From Pedobacter sp. MC2016-05 (lineage in GTDB: Bacteria > Bacteroidota > Bacteroidia > Sphingobacteriales > Sphingobacteriaceae), in the NCBI RefSeq assembly GCF_026239735.1, contig NZ_JAPIVT010000001.1:248001-312000 (forward strand): a stretch of DNA of 64,000 bases, written 5' to 3'. Both the position numbers and the translations under genes were made by a program. The notes under the pieces are model-generated. The model was not told where the DNA came from, searched no databases, and saw only the letters and a program-made list of their open reading frames with translations. Positions 56,929-64,000 of the stretch are shown here, piece by piece (position 1 is the stretch's first letter; each line of letters begins with the position of its first letter).

Positions 56929-57795
56929 ATGCTTAAAAAATTATTTTCTCTCATCCTGATCACATCGATTGCATTTTTTACTTACGCACAAAATGTAGAT
57001 TCGGCAACAGTTGTTAAAACCAAATGGCAAAGAACACGTGTTGCCAAACAGGTTCGATTGTTTCGTCATCATTTTGATCAAAAAAACCTCTTTGCAGCAA
57101 ATGAAAATATTTCATTTCTCGAGATTAAAAATACAGGAAGAAAAGCCGTTTTTGCTTTAGGTGCTGAAGAAAGGGAATTAATTACCACCAGTAATTTTGG
57201 TATTCGTGATACCGCGATTGCAGCTGTGAACGGAAATTTTTTCGATGTGAAAAACGGAGGTTCAGTAGATTTTGTTAAAGTGAAGGGTAACATTATCAAT
57301 ACCAATCGTTTGGATAAAGAAGGGAATAGGGCAAGGCATCAGCAAGCAGCTGTGGTGATTGATAACGGGAAAATTTCAATTAAAAAATGGGATGGAACAG
57401 CAGACTGGGAAACAAAATTAATGGAACAAAACATCATGCTCAACGGACCGTTATTAACTTACAATGATGTTGATGAGCTTTTAGATACGACCTCGTTTAC
57501 CCGTCTGCGCCACCCACGTACCTGTTTGGGTGTTAAGCCGAACGGAAGAATAATTTTGTTAACAGTAGATGGGCGTAACGAAAAATCGGCCGGCATGAGT
57601 TTGCATGAGTTAGGTAAACTGATGAAATGGTTGGGCTGCGAAAGTGCCATCAATTTTGATGGTGGAGGATCTACAACTTTATGGGTAGCTGGAATGCCTG
57701 ATAGCGGTGTGATAAATTATCCAACTGATAATAAGAAGTGGGACCATGAAGGCCAGCGTAAGGTAGCCAACGTGGTTTTAGTAAAAAAGAAATAG
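56929..57795 (+). CDS. Exported phosphodiester glycosidase family protein (NAGPA domain)
   Basis: A 288-residue protein with a signal peptide (MLKKLFSLILITSIAFFTYAQ). INFDGGGSTTLWVAG near residue 245 and AAVNGNFFDVKNGG near 102 are signatures of the NAGPA/DUF2233 domain. Members remove N-acetylglucosamine phosphodiester caps from glycans. The bacterial substrate is unknown. A lipoprotein gene follows 16 bases downstream. Confidence 0.9.
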   Translation: MLKKLFSLILITSIAFFTYAQNVDSATVVKTKWQRTRVAKQVRLFRHHFDQKNLFAANENISFLEIKNTGRKAVFALGAEERELITTSNFGIRDTAIAAVNGNFFDVKNGGSVDFVKVKGNIINTNRLDKEGNRARHQQAAVVIDNGKISIKKWDGTADWETKLMEQNIMLNGPLLTYNDVDELLDTTSFTRLRHPRTCLGVKPNGRIILLTVDGRNEKSAGMSLHELGKLMKWLGCESAINFDGGGSTTLWVAGMPDSGVINYPTDNKKWDHEGQRKVANVVLVKKK

Positions 57796-57811
57796 TTATT
57801 TTAGCCTTTAC

Positions 57812-58738
57812 ATGATTAAAAATACGATACAAGTCTTTTTTTTAATATTGTTACTCTCTGCTTGTAGCAATAAAAACAAAAAAAATGATGCCAGCTTGAG
57901 GGATTTTGAATTTGCGCCCGTAAAGGGAATTCGTTATGAGGAAGTAAAACGCCGTTTTAGTAATGGGTTATCGTTTAATGAGCAAGGATTTATGCAAAAA
58001 CCTTCCTGGATTATTGAGGTAGTTTCTGAAGATACGATGTCGGCCTGGAGCCCGCAAAAACAGCGTATGCAAAACTTTTACCTGCAATACGATCATGGCA
58101 ATGTGTACAACTTCGCAGAAGAATTTTTCAAAGTAAAACACATCAGTAAAGATAGTTTGGTATTCCAACGCGTGCAGGTAGATGGAAAGGAAATAGCTGA
58201 TGATATTCGATCGGATGTAAACATGACTTTTTATGCGCAGAATTACATCAAAAATAAGCTTAAAACCACCCCGGAAATTCTGCAACGACCTACAAAGGCA
58301 GATACAATTTATATCGAAAAAAGAGCTGCAGAAGTAAACCGCACCGATACAACTGCATTCGCGGCTACAGAGCCGGTTCAGTTTCTGCCCAAAAGTAAAA
58401 TCGTTAAAGTAGAAAAGTTTAGCAGCGTGGATAAATTACAAAAGAGGACTTCTGCTTATGATTATATTTTTCCGAGATATCGGATAGAGGTCAATCGGGC
58501 TTATAAGGATTTTGCTTATGAGTGTTTGGCAGTGGTGGATTATACCGGAACACTAAAAATTTTGTCGGTAAACGGGGTGCTACCCGAAGCTGCAGAACCT
58601 AAGAAAAGAATGATGCAGGGCGTGGCAGATATCTACATCAGAAATCTGTTTGATGTGGCTCCGGGAACAACGCTTGGAATTCCGCACAATAGCGAAATTA
58701 CGGTGATGATTGTTGGGAAGGCAATTAAAAAGCCTTAG
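57812..58738 (+). CDS. Lipoprotein of unknown function
   Basis: A 308-residue protein with a lipobox (LLLLSACSN, lipid Cys near 18). The body is mixed alpha/beta and rich in charged residues, with no motif I recognise. Its gene is 16 bases after the NAGPA gene, so the two may function together at the membrane. Confidence 0.8.
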   Translation: MIKNTIQVFFLILLLSACSNKNKKNDASLRDFEFAPVKGIRYEEVKRRFSNGLSFNEQGFMQKPSWIIEVVSEDTMSAWSPQKQRMQNFYLQYDHGNVYNFAEEFFKVKHISKDSLVFQRVQVDGKEIADDIRSDVNMTFYAQNYIKNKLKTTPEILQRPTKADTIYIEKRAAEVNRTDTTAFAATEPVQFLPKSKIVKVEKFSSVDKLQKRTSAYDYIFPRYRIEVNRAYKDFAYECLAVVDYTGTLKILSVNGVLPEAAEPKKRMMQGVADIYIRNLFDVAPGTTLGIPHNSEITVMIVGKAIKKP

Positions 58739-58787
58739 TAATCTGCTGTTTACAAAATTTTAACGTTAAAAAAATGTTAAAATTTAT

Positions 58788-58817
58788 TTTGATTTTAAAA
58801 ATTAAAACTTACCTTGC
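58788..58817 (+). promoter_or_regulatory. Promoter of the cold-shock gene
   Basis: TTTG at 58788-58791 and TACCTTG at 58810-58816 lie 18 bases apart; the second lacks one T of the -7 consensus. It is about 27 bases before the cold-shock start codon. Confidence 0.55.
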
Positions 58818-58842
58818 AGACTTAATTTTAATATTTAATACA

Positions 58843-59034
58843 ATGCAAGAAGGCACAGTAAAATTCTTCAATGTAACTAAAGGTTTTGGCTTTATCGTAC
58901 CTGCGAATGGCGATAGCGAAATTTTTGTTCATTCAACAGGTCTTATCGACGAAATCCGTGAAAACGACAAAGTACAGTACGAAGTTGCTAACGGTAAAAA
59001 AGGCTTAAATGCCGTTAATGTGAAAGTAATTTAA
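58843..59034 (+). CDS. Cold-shock domain protein
   Basis: A 63-residue OB-fold protein: MQEGTVKFFNVTKGFGFIVP holds the RNP1-like KGFGFI motif and EIFVHST the RNP2 motif. It binds single-stranded RNA and DNA and works as an RNA chaperone or antiterminator. The reading frame opens at 58774, but the ATG at 58843 is the family's start. A strong terminator follows. Confidence 0.95.
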   Translation: MQEGTVKFFNVTKGFGFIVPANGDSEIFVHSTGLIDEIRENDKVQYEVANGKKGLNAVNVKVI

Positions 59035-59056
59035 TTAACTATCATATTTACATTGA

Positions 59057-59088
59057 AGCCCTGATTGCATAAATCGGGGCTTTTTTTT
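59057..59088 (+). terminator. Intrinsic terminator of the cold-shock gene
   Basis: AGCCCTGATT and AATCGGGGCT arms (one mismatch), followed by eight T. Confidence 0.9.
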
Positions 59089-59128
59089 ATTTTGAAAATT
59101 TAGGATTTCTCTCTGACTAATCTCCATT

Positions 59129-59656
59129 ATGACGAATTACTTCAATATCCCTGGTTTGGGCAATTCTGGCCCTGACCACTGGCAAACACATTTCGAAAAT
59201 TCGGGCAATAATTTTTGTCGGATTAACCAGGAAGAATGGGATGCGCCGGCTTCAAAAGACTGGATTGAAAAAATTGAATCAACGCTATCAGAATACGATT
59301 TATCTACAGTGATTTTGATCGGACATAGCCTCGGTTGTACTGCCATTGCCAATTGGGCCAAGAAATATAAAAAAGTAATTAAAGGAGCTTTGCTGGTTGC
59401 GCCGAGCGATCTTGAGGCACCACGCTACAATTTCCCAACGGTAGGTTTCGATCGTGTTCCGGTAGATAAAATAAATTTCAAAACCATTGTGGTGGCCAGT
59501 TCAAATGATGAATGGGTAAGCCTGGAAAGGGCTCAGTTTTTTGCGGCGCATTGGGCAAGCGAATTTATCAATATCGGAGAAGCGGGTCATATCAATGCGG
59601 TTTCTGGCTTTGGCGAATGGCCCGAAGGACTAGAAATTTTGAAAAGATTAGCCTAA
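59129..59656 (+). CDS. RBBP9/YdeN family alpha/beta hydrolase
   Basis: A 175-residue hydrolase. NYFNIPGLGNSGPDHWQTHF is the family start, LIGHSLGC holds the nucleophile Ser67, and AGHINAVSG the catalytic His. The catalytic Asp is in SSNDEWV. It is cytoplasmic, with no signal; substrate unknown. Confidence 0.93.
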   Translation: MTNYFNIPGLGNSGPDHWQTHFENSGNNFCRINQEEWDAPASKDWIEKIESTLSEYDLSTVILIGHSLGCTAIANWAKKYKKVIKGALLVAPSDLEAPRYNFPTVGFDRVPVDKINFKTIVVASSNDEWVSLERAQFFAAHWASEFINIGEAGHINAVSGFGEWPEGLEILKRLA

Positions 59657-59730
59657 CGGAGCTCTCGCAGATTTATACAGATCCAGCCAGCATATTGCTG
59701 CGTAGAACATTCGATTTCTGCGAAGCAGAT

Positions 59731-60213
59731 TTATTTATGAGTCATCTTTTTCCTCAACAAATAATCCATAAAAATCAACCCGATAACTAAATCAGCAAAG
59801 AGAAAAATATAAAGTACTGTTGGACTGATGTACTTCTCCCAGTTAAAATCAGCATTTAATTTCAAGTCGAAGTCAGTAGTTTTAAAATCTAGGTTAAAAA
59901 GGGCATAGCCAAAAAGCGCCACCAAAGATAAAATAAAGAAACCCCCAATGCCGTAAATAATACGGGTGTTCACTTTCGTTTTTAAGGCAACCGGAGCCGG
60001 CGCTAAGGATATACTTTCGATCACATTTCTGGTAAACGACATCGAAGGTTCGTCAAGCTCAATTTTACCAAAAGCTATATTCAAACTTAATAATTCTTCA
60101 TATTGAAGTTTGATTTCGGCACTTGTTCTAATTTTTTCTTCGATCGATTTAGCTTCGGTAGCATCCAAATTCCCATCAATGTAATCCCAAAGCTGTTGTT
60201 CTATTGTGTTCAT
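59731..60213 (-). CDS. Putative anti-sigma factor
   Basis: A 160-residue protein with two hydrophobic segments near 89-106 and 132-151. The N-terminal LWDYIDGNLDATEAKSIEEKI looks like the zinc-less anti-sigma helix cap. Its start overlaps the sigma gene stop, so it is translated after it and probably holds the sigma at the membrane. Confidence 0.85.
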   Translation of the reverse strand: MNTIEQQLWDYIDGNLDATEAKSIEEKIRTSAEIKLQYEELLSLNIAFGKIELDEPSMSFTRNVIESISLAPAPVALKTKVNTRIIYGIGGFFILSLVALFGYALFNLDFKTTDFDLKLNADFNWEKYISPTVLYIFLFADLVIGLIFMDYLLRKKMTHK

Positions 60214-60791
60214 AGTAACTCCTTTACTTCATCATGTAACAAATATTGTAATTTTTCTTTTAGCCTTTGCCTCGCCCGATGCAATTTCACTTTGATTGTA
60301 TTGGCCTCCATATGTAAAGCTTCGCCAATCTCCTCCAGACTTTGTTCTCCCTGGTAAAACATCGTTATAATTGCCGCGTCATCCGGCAACAGCAACTGTA
60401 TGGCCTGGTTCAAAAATTTATGACTGTCTTGCTTTTCGTATCCATTTGAATTGAAGCTCGAGATATGGTTTTCCAATTGCAAAAAGGTTTCTTCATCGTT
60501 AATCGAAGAAGTGTCCAATCGCTTTTTGCGCAAGAAAGTCATGGCTGTTGTATAAGTAATGGTGTACAGCCAGGTGCTAAATTTTGCCGTTTGTTTAAAG
60601 GTTCCTAGTGCTTTATAGGCTTTAATAAAACAATCCTGGGCAATTTCTTCTGCATCTTCCCTGTTTTTTGCAAATCGTAAAGCAAGCGTAAACACAAATC
60701 GTTGATGCCGTTTTACCAACAAAGCATATTGAGCGGAATCTCCGTTCAACACATTTTGAATCAGCACCAAATCTGTAAGTGTTTGTTCCAT
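60210..60791 (-). CDS. ECF RNA polymerase sigma factor
   Basis: A 193-residue sigma70 factor of the ECF group. Region 2 is VKRHQRFVFTLALRFAKNREDAEEIAQDCFIKAYK and region 4 is LEEIGEALHMEANTIKVKLHRARQRLKE. The frame opens at 60815; the Met at 60791 matches the usual start. The partner anti-sigma gene overlaps its 3' end. The inducing signal is not known. Confidence 0.94.
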   Translation of the reverse strand: MEQTLTDLVLIQNVLNGDSAQYALLVKRHQRFVFTLALRFAKNREDAEEIAQDCFIKAYKALGTFKQTAKFSTWLYTITYTTAMTFLRKKRLDTSSINDEETFLQLENHISSFNSNGYEKQDSHKFLNQAIQLLLPDDAAIITMFYQGEQSLEEIGEALHMEANTIKVKLHRARQRLKEKLQYLLHDEVKELL

Positions 60792-60843
60792 ATTTGAATG
60801 TAAGACTACATTCATGATGGCGAGGTTACAGAGATTAGAAAAA

Positions 60844-61105
60844 GTTATGAGTTATCAGTTGCCAGTTACCGGTTATGTGTTACGGGTTGCAAGTTGGGCG
60901 CAGTGGCTATCATTTATAAAAGTCTTTTCACACAGCCTTGTAACTTTTAACATTCAAACCTCAACGCATAGCCACCCAACTATGTATCCAGCCCCTTAAC
61001 ATTCAACTCTCAACGCCTAACGACCCAGGTATACACCCAGCCTTTTAACTTTTAACATTCAACTTTGAACGCATAACCACCCAGCCCGGTAACCTTTAAC
61101 AGGTA
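60844..61105. repeat. Degenerate tandem repeat
   Basis: Three unequal copies of a unit with ACTTTTAACATTCAA, then CAACGCATAGCCACCCA and CCAG, follow one another between 60945 and 61085. A preceding part reads TTATCAGTTGCCAGTTACCGG. There is no gene here. Together they fill most of the spacer between the sigma gene and the SugE gene. Confidence 0.6.
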
Positions 61106-61117
61106 ACCCGTACCCAC

Positions 61118-61438
61118 TTAGTGCGATGCAAAAAACTTCAACCCTGCGATAGATCCAATTAAGGTACAAATGAAGAATATCCGCCAGAAGGTTGCAGGCT
61201 CATTGAAATAAATAATGCCGATAAGTACCGTTCCAACAGCGCCAATTCCGGTCCAAACTGCATACGCCGTACCCATAGGCAGCGTTTGAGTGGCTTTATT
61301 AAGTAAAACAAAACTTAAAGTTATACAAACGAAAAAAGCGATACTCCATTTAATATTCGAGAAATTATTCGAGAGCTTTAAGCAGGTAGTAAAGCCAACT
61401 TCGAAAAGGCCGGCAATAATTAAAATGATCCAGTTCAT
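61118..61438 (-). CDS. sugE: SugE/Gdx-type small multidrug resistance exporter
   Basis: A protein of 106 residues with four membrane helices. MNWIILIIAGLFEVGFTTCLK carries the essential Glu14, and PMGTAYAVWTGIGAVGTVLIG is very close to E. coli SugE (Gdx). SugE-type SMR proteins export guanidinium; others export quaternary amines. No guanidine riboswitch was recognised upstream. A TACTTTTG box at 61458-61465 (minus strand) is 20 bases upstream. Confidence 0.93.
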   Translation of the reverse strand: MNWIILIIAGLFEVGFTTCLKLSNNFSNIKWSIAFFVCITLSFVLLNKATQTLPMGTAYAVWTGIGAVGTVLIGIIYFNEPATFWRIFFICTLIGSIAGLKFFASH

Positions 61439-61510
61439 AACGTAATGATTGTTTCGGCAAAAGTACAATACCTTGCTTCGTCTACATTTTACAAATGTTA
61501 AAAAATAGAT

Positions 61511-62077
61511 TTATTTGCAGGCCGATCTAATTCTGCTTAAGGTAACCTGCGTTACGCCTAAATAAGAAGCAATATGTTTCAAGGCTACTCTTTTAATCAG
61601 ATTTGGAGATTGAACAATAAAATCCCGATATCTTTCTTTGGCATCTTTAAACGACCGGTCGATTAATCTATTCTCAGTAGCAATTAATTCTCTTTCAGCA
61701 ATTTTTCTACCCCAATTAGCAAGCGCTAAATGTTGGTTATAAAGCTCAAATAAATCGTGGAGATGAATTTGATATAAAACCGAATCCTCTAAAAGTTCGA
61801 TATTTTCATAGCCAGGTTTATTGTTAATGTAACTATTATACGAAAGCAACACATCACCAGCTTGCCCAAACCAGAAAGTGATTTGTTGGTTTTCCCCATC
61901 AGAATATGCTCTGGCAATTCCAGTTTCTAAAATGTAAAAATAAGGTTCAACTTTTTCTGCGTGGATTAAAATAGTGCCTTTTTTATGATTGACTACCTTG
62001 AAATAATTAGCCAGCAAGGATAAAGCATCATCGCCTAGTACACTAAATAATTTGATATTTTTTAATTTCTCTTGCAA
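61511..62077 (-). CDS. Crp/Fnr family transcriptional regulator
   Basis: A 188-residue protein with a cyclic-nucleotide-binding fold (residues ~15-115) and a C-terminal winged helix (KHIASYLGVTQVTLSRIRSACK). It lacks the Cys cluster of Fnr, and the ligand is unknown. It lies just upstream of the SugE gene in transcription but has a 70-base spacer and so may be separate. Confidence 0.92.
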   Translation of the reverse strand: MQEKLKNIKLFSVLGDDALSLLANYFKVVNHKKGTILIHAEKVEPYFYILETGIARAYSDGENQQITFWFGQAGDVLLSYNSYINNKPGYENIELLEDSVLYQIHLHDLFELYNQHLALANWGRKIAERELIATENRLIDRSFKDAKERYRDFIVQSPNLIKRVALKHIASYLGVTQVTLSRIRSACK

Positions 62078-62212
62078 ATCGTGAAGTAATTAAATAAAGC
62101 TATAATTTTTTTTGGGCAAGCCTGTAACCTGATTAAAATTTATGTAGTCATAATGCACAGAACACGGTTCAGTAAAAGATAAATAAATTATTAACATTTA
62201 AAATACAACACC

Positions 62213-62578
62213 ATGCTAGGTATATTAGTTCCAATTTCACTTTTTTTAGGCGCATTCGCGATGATATTCGGAATCCGCTATTTATCAAACAAAGAAAAAA
62301 TGGCCATGATCGAAAGAGGAATCGATCCAGGCGTACAACGGGCCACCCCAAAACCATTTTTGAGTTTAAAATTTGGTTTGCTTTTTATGGGTTTAGGTGT
62401 AGGATTATTAGTTGCTTTATTTACCGTTAGAGGCGTTTTCGGCAGCGATATGACAAATGGTGAAATCAGCCAGTCGGTGGCCATTTATTTTGGCTGCATC
62501 GGAATCTTCGGCGGCTTAGGTTTAATCATTTCATACGTCATCGAGAAGAAATGGTTAGATCAGGAAGCTTCTAAGTAA
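62213..62578 (+). CDS. DUF6249 family membrane protein
   Basis: A 121-residue protein with three predicted membrane helices (residues ~4-22, 53-72, 89-108). The cytoplasmic stretch NKEKMAMIERGIDPG is the family signature. The function is unknown; such genes often sit near ECF sigma genes in Bacteroidota. Confidence 0.85.
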   Translation: MLGILVPISLFLGAFAMIFGIRYLSNKEKMAMIERGIDPGVQRATPKPFLSLKFGLLFMGLGVGLLVALFTVRGVFGSDMTNGEISQSVAIYFGCIGIFGGLGLIISYVIEKKWLDQEASK

Positions 62579-62597
62579 TTTATTGCTAAAAGTTTTT

Positions 62598-62735
62598 CTC
62601 CCGCAGATACGCTGAATTTTGCAGATTTTGTTCTGCGTGAATCTGTGAGATCAGCGGGAGCTTTTTTTTGGCAGCAATATCTTAAGCCATATTTTTTTCT
62701 CCCGCAGATTACACGGGTTTTCGTAGATTTTTCTT
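62598..62735 (+). repeat. CGCAGATT-type repeat, part also a terminator
   Basis: CTCCCGCAGAT (62598-62608) and ATCAGCGGGAG (62650-62660) are the arms of a long hairpin followed by CTTTTTTTT. A second CTCCCGCAGATT copy lies at 62700-62711. It follows DUF6249, so it can act as its terminator. Confidence 0.65.
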
Positions 62736-62837
62736 GAAATAATCCACGACAAATTATTATCAATCTGTTTATAGCAAACATAAATTGCATCTTTTGCAAA
62801 CGTTTCGCCTAATAATTACCTACAGGAAACTGATTAA

Positions 62838-63263
62838 CTAAGTCGGTTTATTTATTACCGCAACAGTGAGTCTGCTGATACAGCTCATTTTACCGCGATC
62901 GTTAAAAAGCTTAATATCCCAAATATGGGTTTTGGCACCAATATGAATGGGCGTACACATACCTTTAACCAAACCGCTTTTTAAAGGGCGCAAGTGATTT
63001 GCATTTACCTCTAACCCCACGGCAACGTACTTTTCAGGATCAATAAGCATGTAAGATGCGATACTTCCTAATGTTTCTGCCAAAACAACCGATGCTCCAC
63101 CATGTAAAATTCCTGCAGGCTGGTGTGTGCGTTCATCAACAGGCATCGTCCCCTCGATAAAATCATCACCAATTTTGGTAAATTCGATACCCAACAATGC
63201 ACCAATATGGTTTTTTGGTCGGCCATTCAGTTCCTCAACGGTAAAATCTCTAAACCACTTCAT
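62838..63263 (-). CDS. Hotdog-fold thioesterase (PaaI/YdiI type)
   Basis: A 141-residue hotdog protein. PVDERTHQPAGILHGGASVVLAETLGS is the signature with the active-site HGG and Glu. It hydrolyses acyl-CoA or aryl-CoA esters such as DHNA-CoA. Its start overlaps the DinB gene stop by 14 bases. Confidence 0.93.
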   Translation of the reverse strand: MKWFRDFTVEELNGRPKNHIGALLGIEFTKIGDDFIEGTMPVDERTHQPAGILHGGASVVLAETLGSIASYMLIDPEKYVAVGLEVNANHLRPLKSGLVKGMCTPIHIGAKTHIWDIKLFNDRGKMSCISRLTVAVINKPT

Positions 63264-63759
63264 AACGTTCTGCTAAAACTCCAACATGATGAATAATATG
63301 ACCGGCAGCTATAAATAAGATCGATTTTACACTGATTTCTCTGGTTGAGGCAATTCCCTTTCTGTTCAATTCTGTATCGTTTAAGCTTTTGAAAAAGTAA
63401 AGGTTCGCTTTTCTTAAAGCAGAAAACTCTTCGATCATGTCTTCATAGTTGCGTTCATCGAAGCGGGCATTTGCTACGTATTCATCTTCGTCAAAACCCG
63501 GTAATTGCTGCGCTTCATTTCTGGCGAAAGCGGTCATCCGGTAAACAAAAATCCTTTCGCAATCTATAATATGGCCAAGCATTTCTTTTACCGTCCACTT
63601 GCCATCGGCGTAAGCAAAATTTTCGTTGTTTTTATTTCTTTCGAACAAAGCTGGTATGGTGAAAACCTGTTCTTCTAAAACGTCAATAATATCGCCATTC
63701 ACTTTGCTGATATAGGTTTCGCCCCAGGCAGGGTATTCGTTAGGTTGTGGTCGGTTCAT
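63250..63759 (-). CDS. DinB family protein
   Basis: A 169-residue four-helix protein with the DinB metal site: His of MLGHIID near residue 64 and the pair in GHIIHHVGVL near 158. Its function is unknown. It overlaps the histidine kinase gene upstream by about 20 bases and the thioesterase downstream by 14, so they form an operon. Confidence 0.92.
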   Translation of the reverse strand: MNRPQPNEYPAWGETYISKVNGDIIDVLEEQVFTIPALFERNKNNENFAYADGKWTVKEMLGHIIDCERIFVYRMTAFARNEAQQLPGFDEDEYVANARFDERNYEDMIEEFSALRKANLYFFKSLNDTELNRKGIASTREISVKSILFIAAGHIIHHVGVLAERYEVV

Positions 63760-64000
63760 ATCTTAAACTGCTTTTTAAAATAATTCTGAAGGTTGTTCCT
63801 TTGCCGAGCTCAGATTCTTTTACAAAAATTTCGCCGCTATGGTAATTCTCAACAATCCTTTTAGTAAGTGATAAACCAAGTCCCCAGCCACGTTTACGAG
63901 TGGTATAACCCGGTTGGAAAACGGCATCAAATTTCGACCGTGGAATACCTTTTCCACTATCCGTAACATCGATAAAAACCTGTTCTTTTGCCAGGTTCTC
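63740..64000 (-). CDS. Sensor histidine kinase, C-terminal part
   Basis: The last 86 residues of a kinase. DVTDSGKGIP is the G1 box, then FQPGYTTRKRGWGLGLSLTKRIVENYH the F and G2 boxes of the ATP-binding domain, and GTTFRI the final strand. The rest lies beyond the window. The stop codon at 63740-63742 lies inside the DinB gene. Confidence 0.92.
   Translation of the reverse strand, partial: ENLAKEQVFIDVTDSGKGIPRSKFDAVFQPGYTTRKRGWGLGLSLTKRIVENYHSGEIFVKESELGKGTTFRIILKSSLRYEPTTT

Noticed and set aside
60844..61105. Repeat region considered as a CRISPR array
   Set aside because: Units are imperfect and unequal, with no unique spacers and no cas genes.

Overview
The window looks like core chromosome of a Bacteroidota bacterium of the Sphingobacteriaceae, most like Pedobacter. 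The reasons are the low GC content, the LpxC-FabZ fusion, a PorX-type response regulator fused to a PglZ domain, DUF3347 and HYC_CC_PP family proteins, S9 and DUF5117-type exported proteases, the near absence of Shine-Dalgarno sequences, and many promoters with the Bacteroidota -7 box TAnnTTTG. No rRNA, tRNA, insertion sequence, prophage or CRISPR array was seen. The genus is an inference from gene content, not a measurement.

Left end (1-8 kb): the 5' part of mnmG, two parS-like centromere sites, an ABC-F ATPase, a frameshifted gene of unknown function, ybeY and a very large DUF4175 coiled-coil membrane protein. Next (8.4-16 kb) is a block of exported hydrolases: a glycerophosphodiesterase fused to a GH16 beta-glucanase, a Tat-exported phospholipase C, a DUF2911 protein, and a GH9 glycosidase fused to a polysaccharide deacetylase. 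From 16 to 20.6 kb a TetR regulator heads a TolC / membrane-fusion / DHA2 efflux operon, with a clear inverted repeat in its promoter. Then come ppc, a peroxiredoxin-thioredoxin-DUF6952 operon, an S9 peptidase and an odd FAD-type oxidoreductase.

Middle (29-44.6 kb): a YfiT-like DinB protein, a YgiD-type dioxygenase, a metal-handling cluster (DUF3347, beta-barrel protein, HMA protein, HYC_CC_PP protein), cyclophilin and exonuclease III, a folate cyclo-ligase, two tandem EF-P paralogues, a probable small RNA, and the lipid A operon lpxD-lpxC/fabZ-lpxA preceded by an HD phosphohydrolase.

Right part (44.7-64 kb): porX, tsaE, alanine dehydrogenase, then many envelope and exported enzymes (M15 dipeptidase, GH18 lipoprotein, PBP4-type carboxypeptidase, aspartyl protease with PDZ, DUF5117-type metalloprotease, phosphodiester glycosidase). 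After these are a cold-shock protein, an ECF sigma / anti-sigma pair, a SugE-type exporter, a Crp-like regulator, a DUF6249 protein, a hotdog thioesterase, a DinB protein and the 3' end of a histidine kinase gene.

Intergenic spaces are rich in several families of dispersed palindromic repeats. The most interesting items are the parS pair, the small RNA transcribed towards the EF-P genes, the EF-P paralogue with Asn in place of the loop-tip Lys, and the two enzyme fusions.
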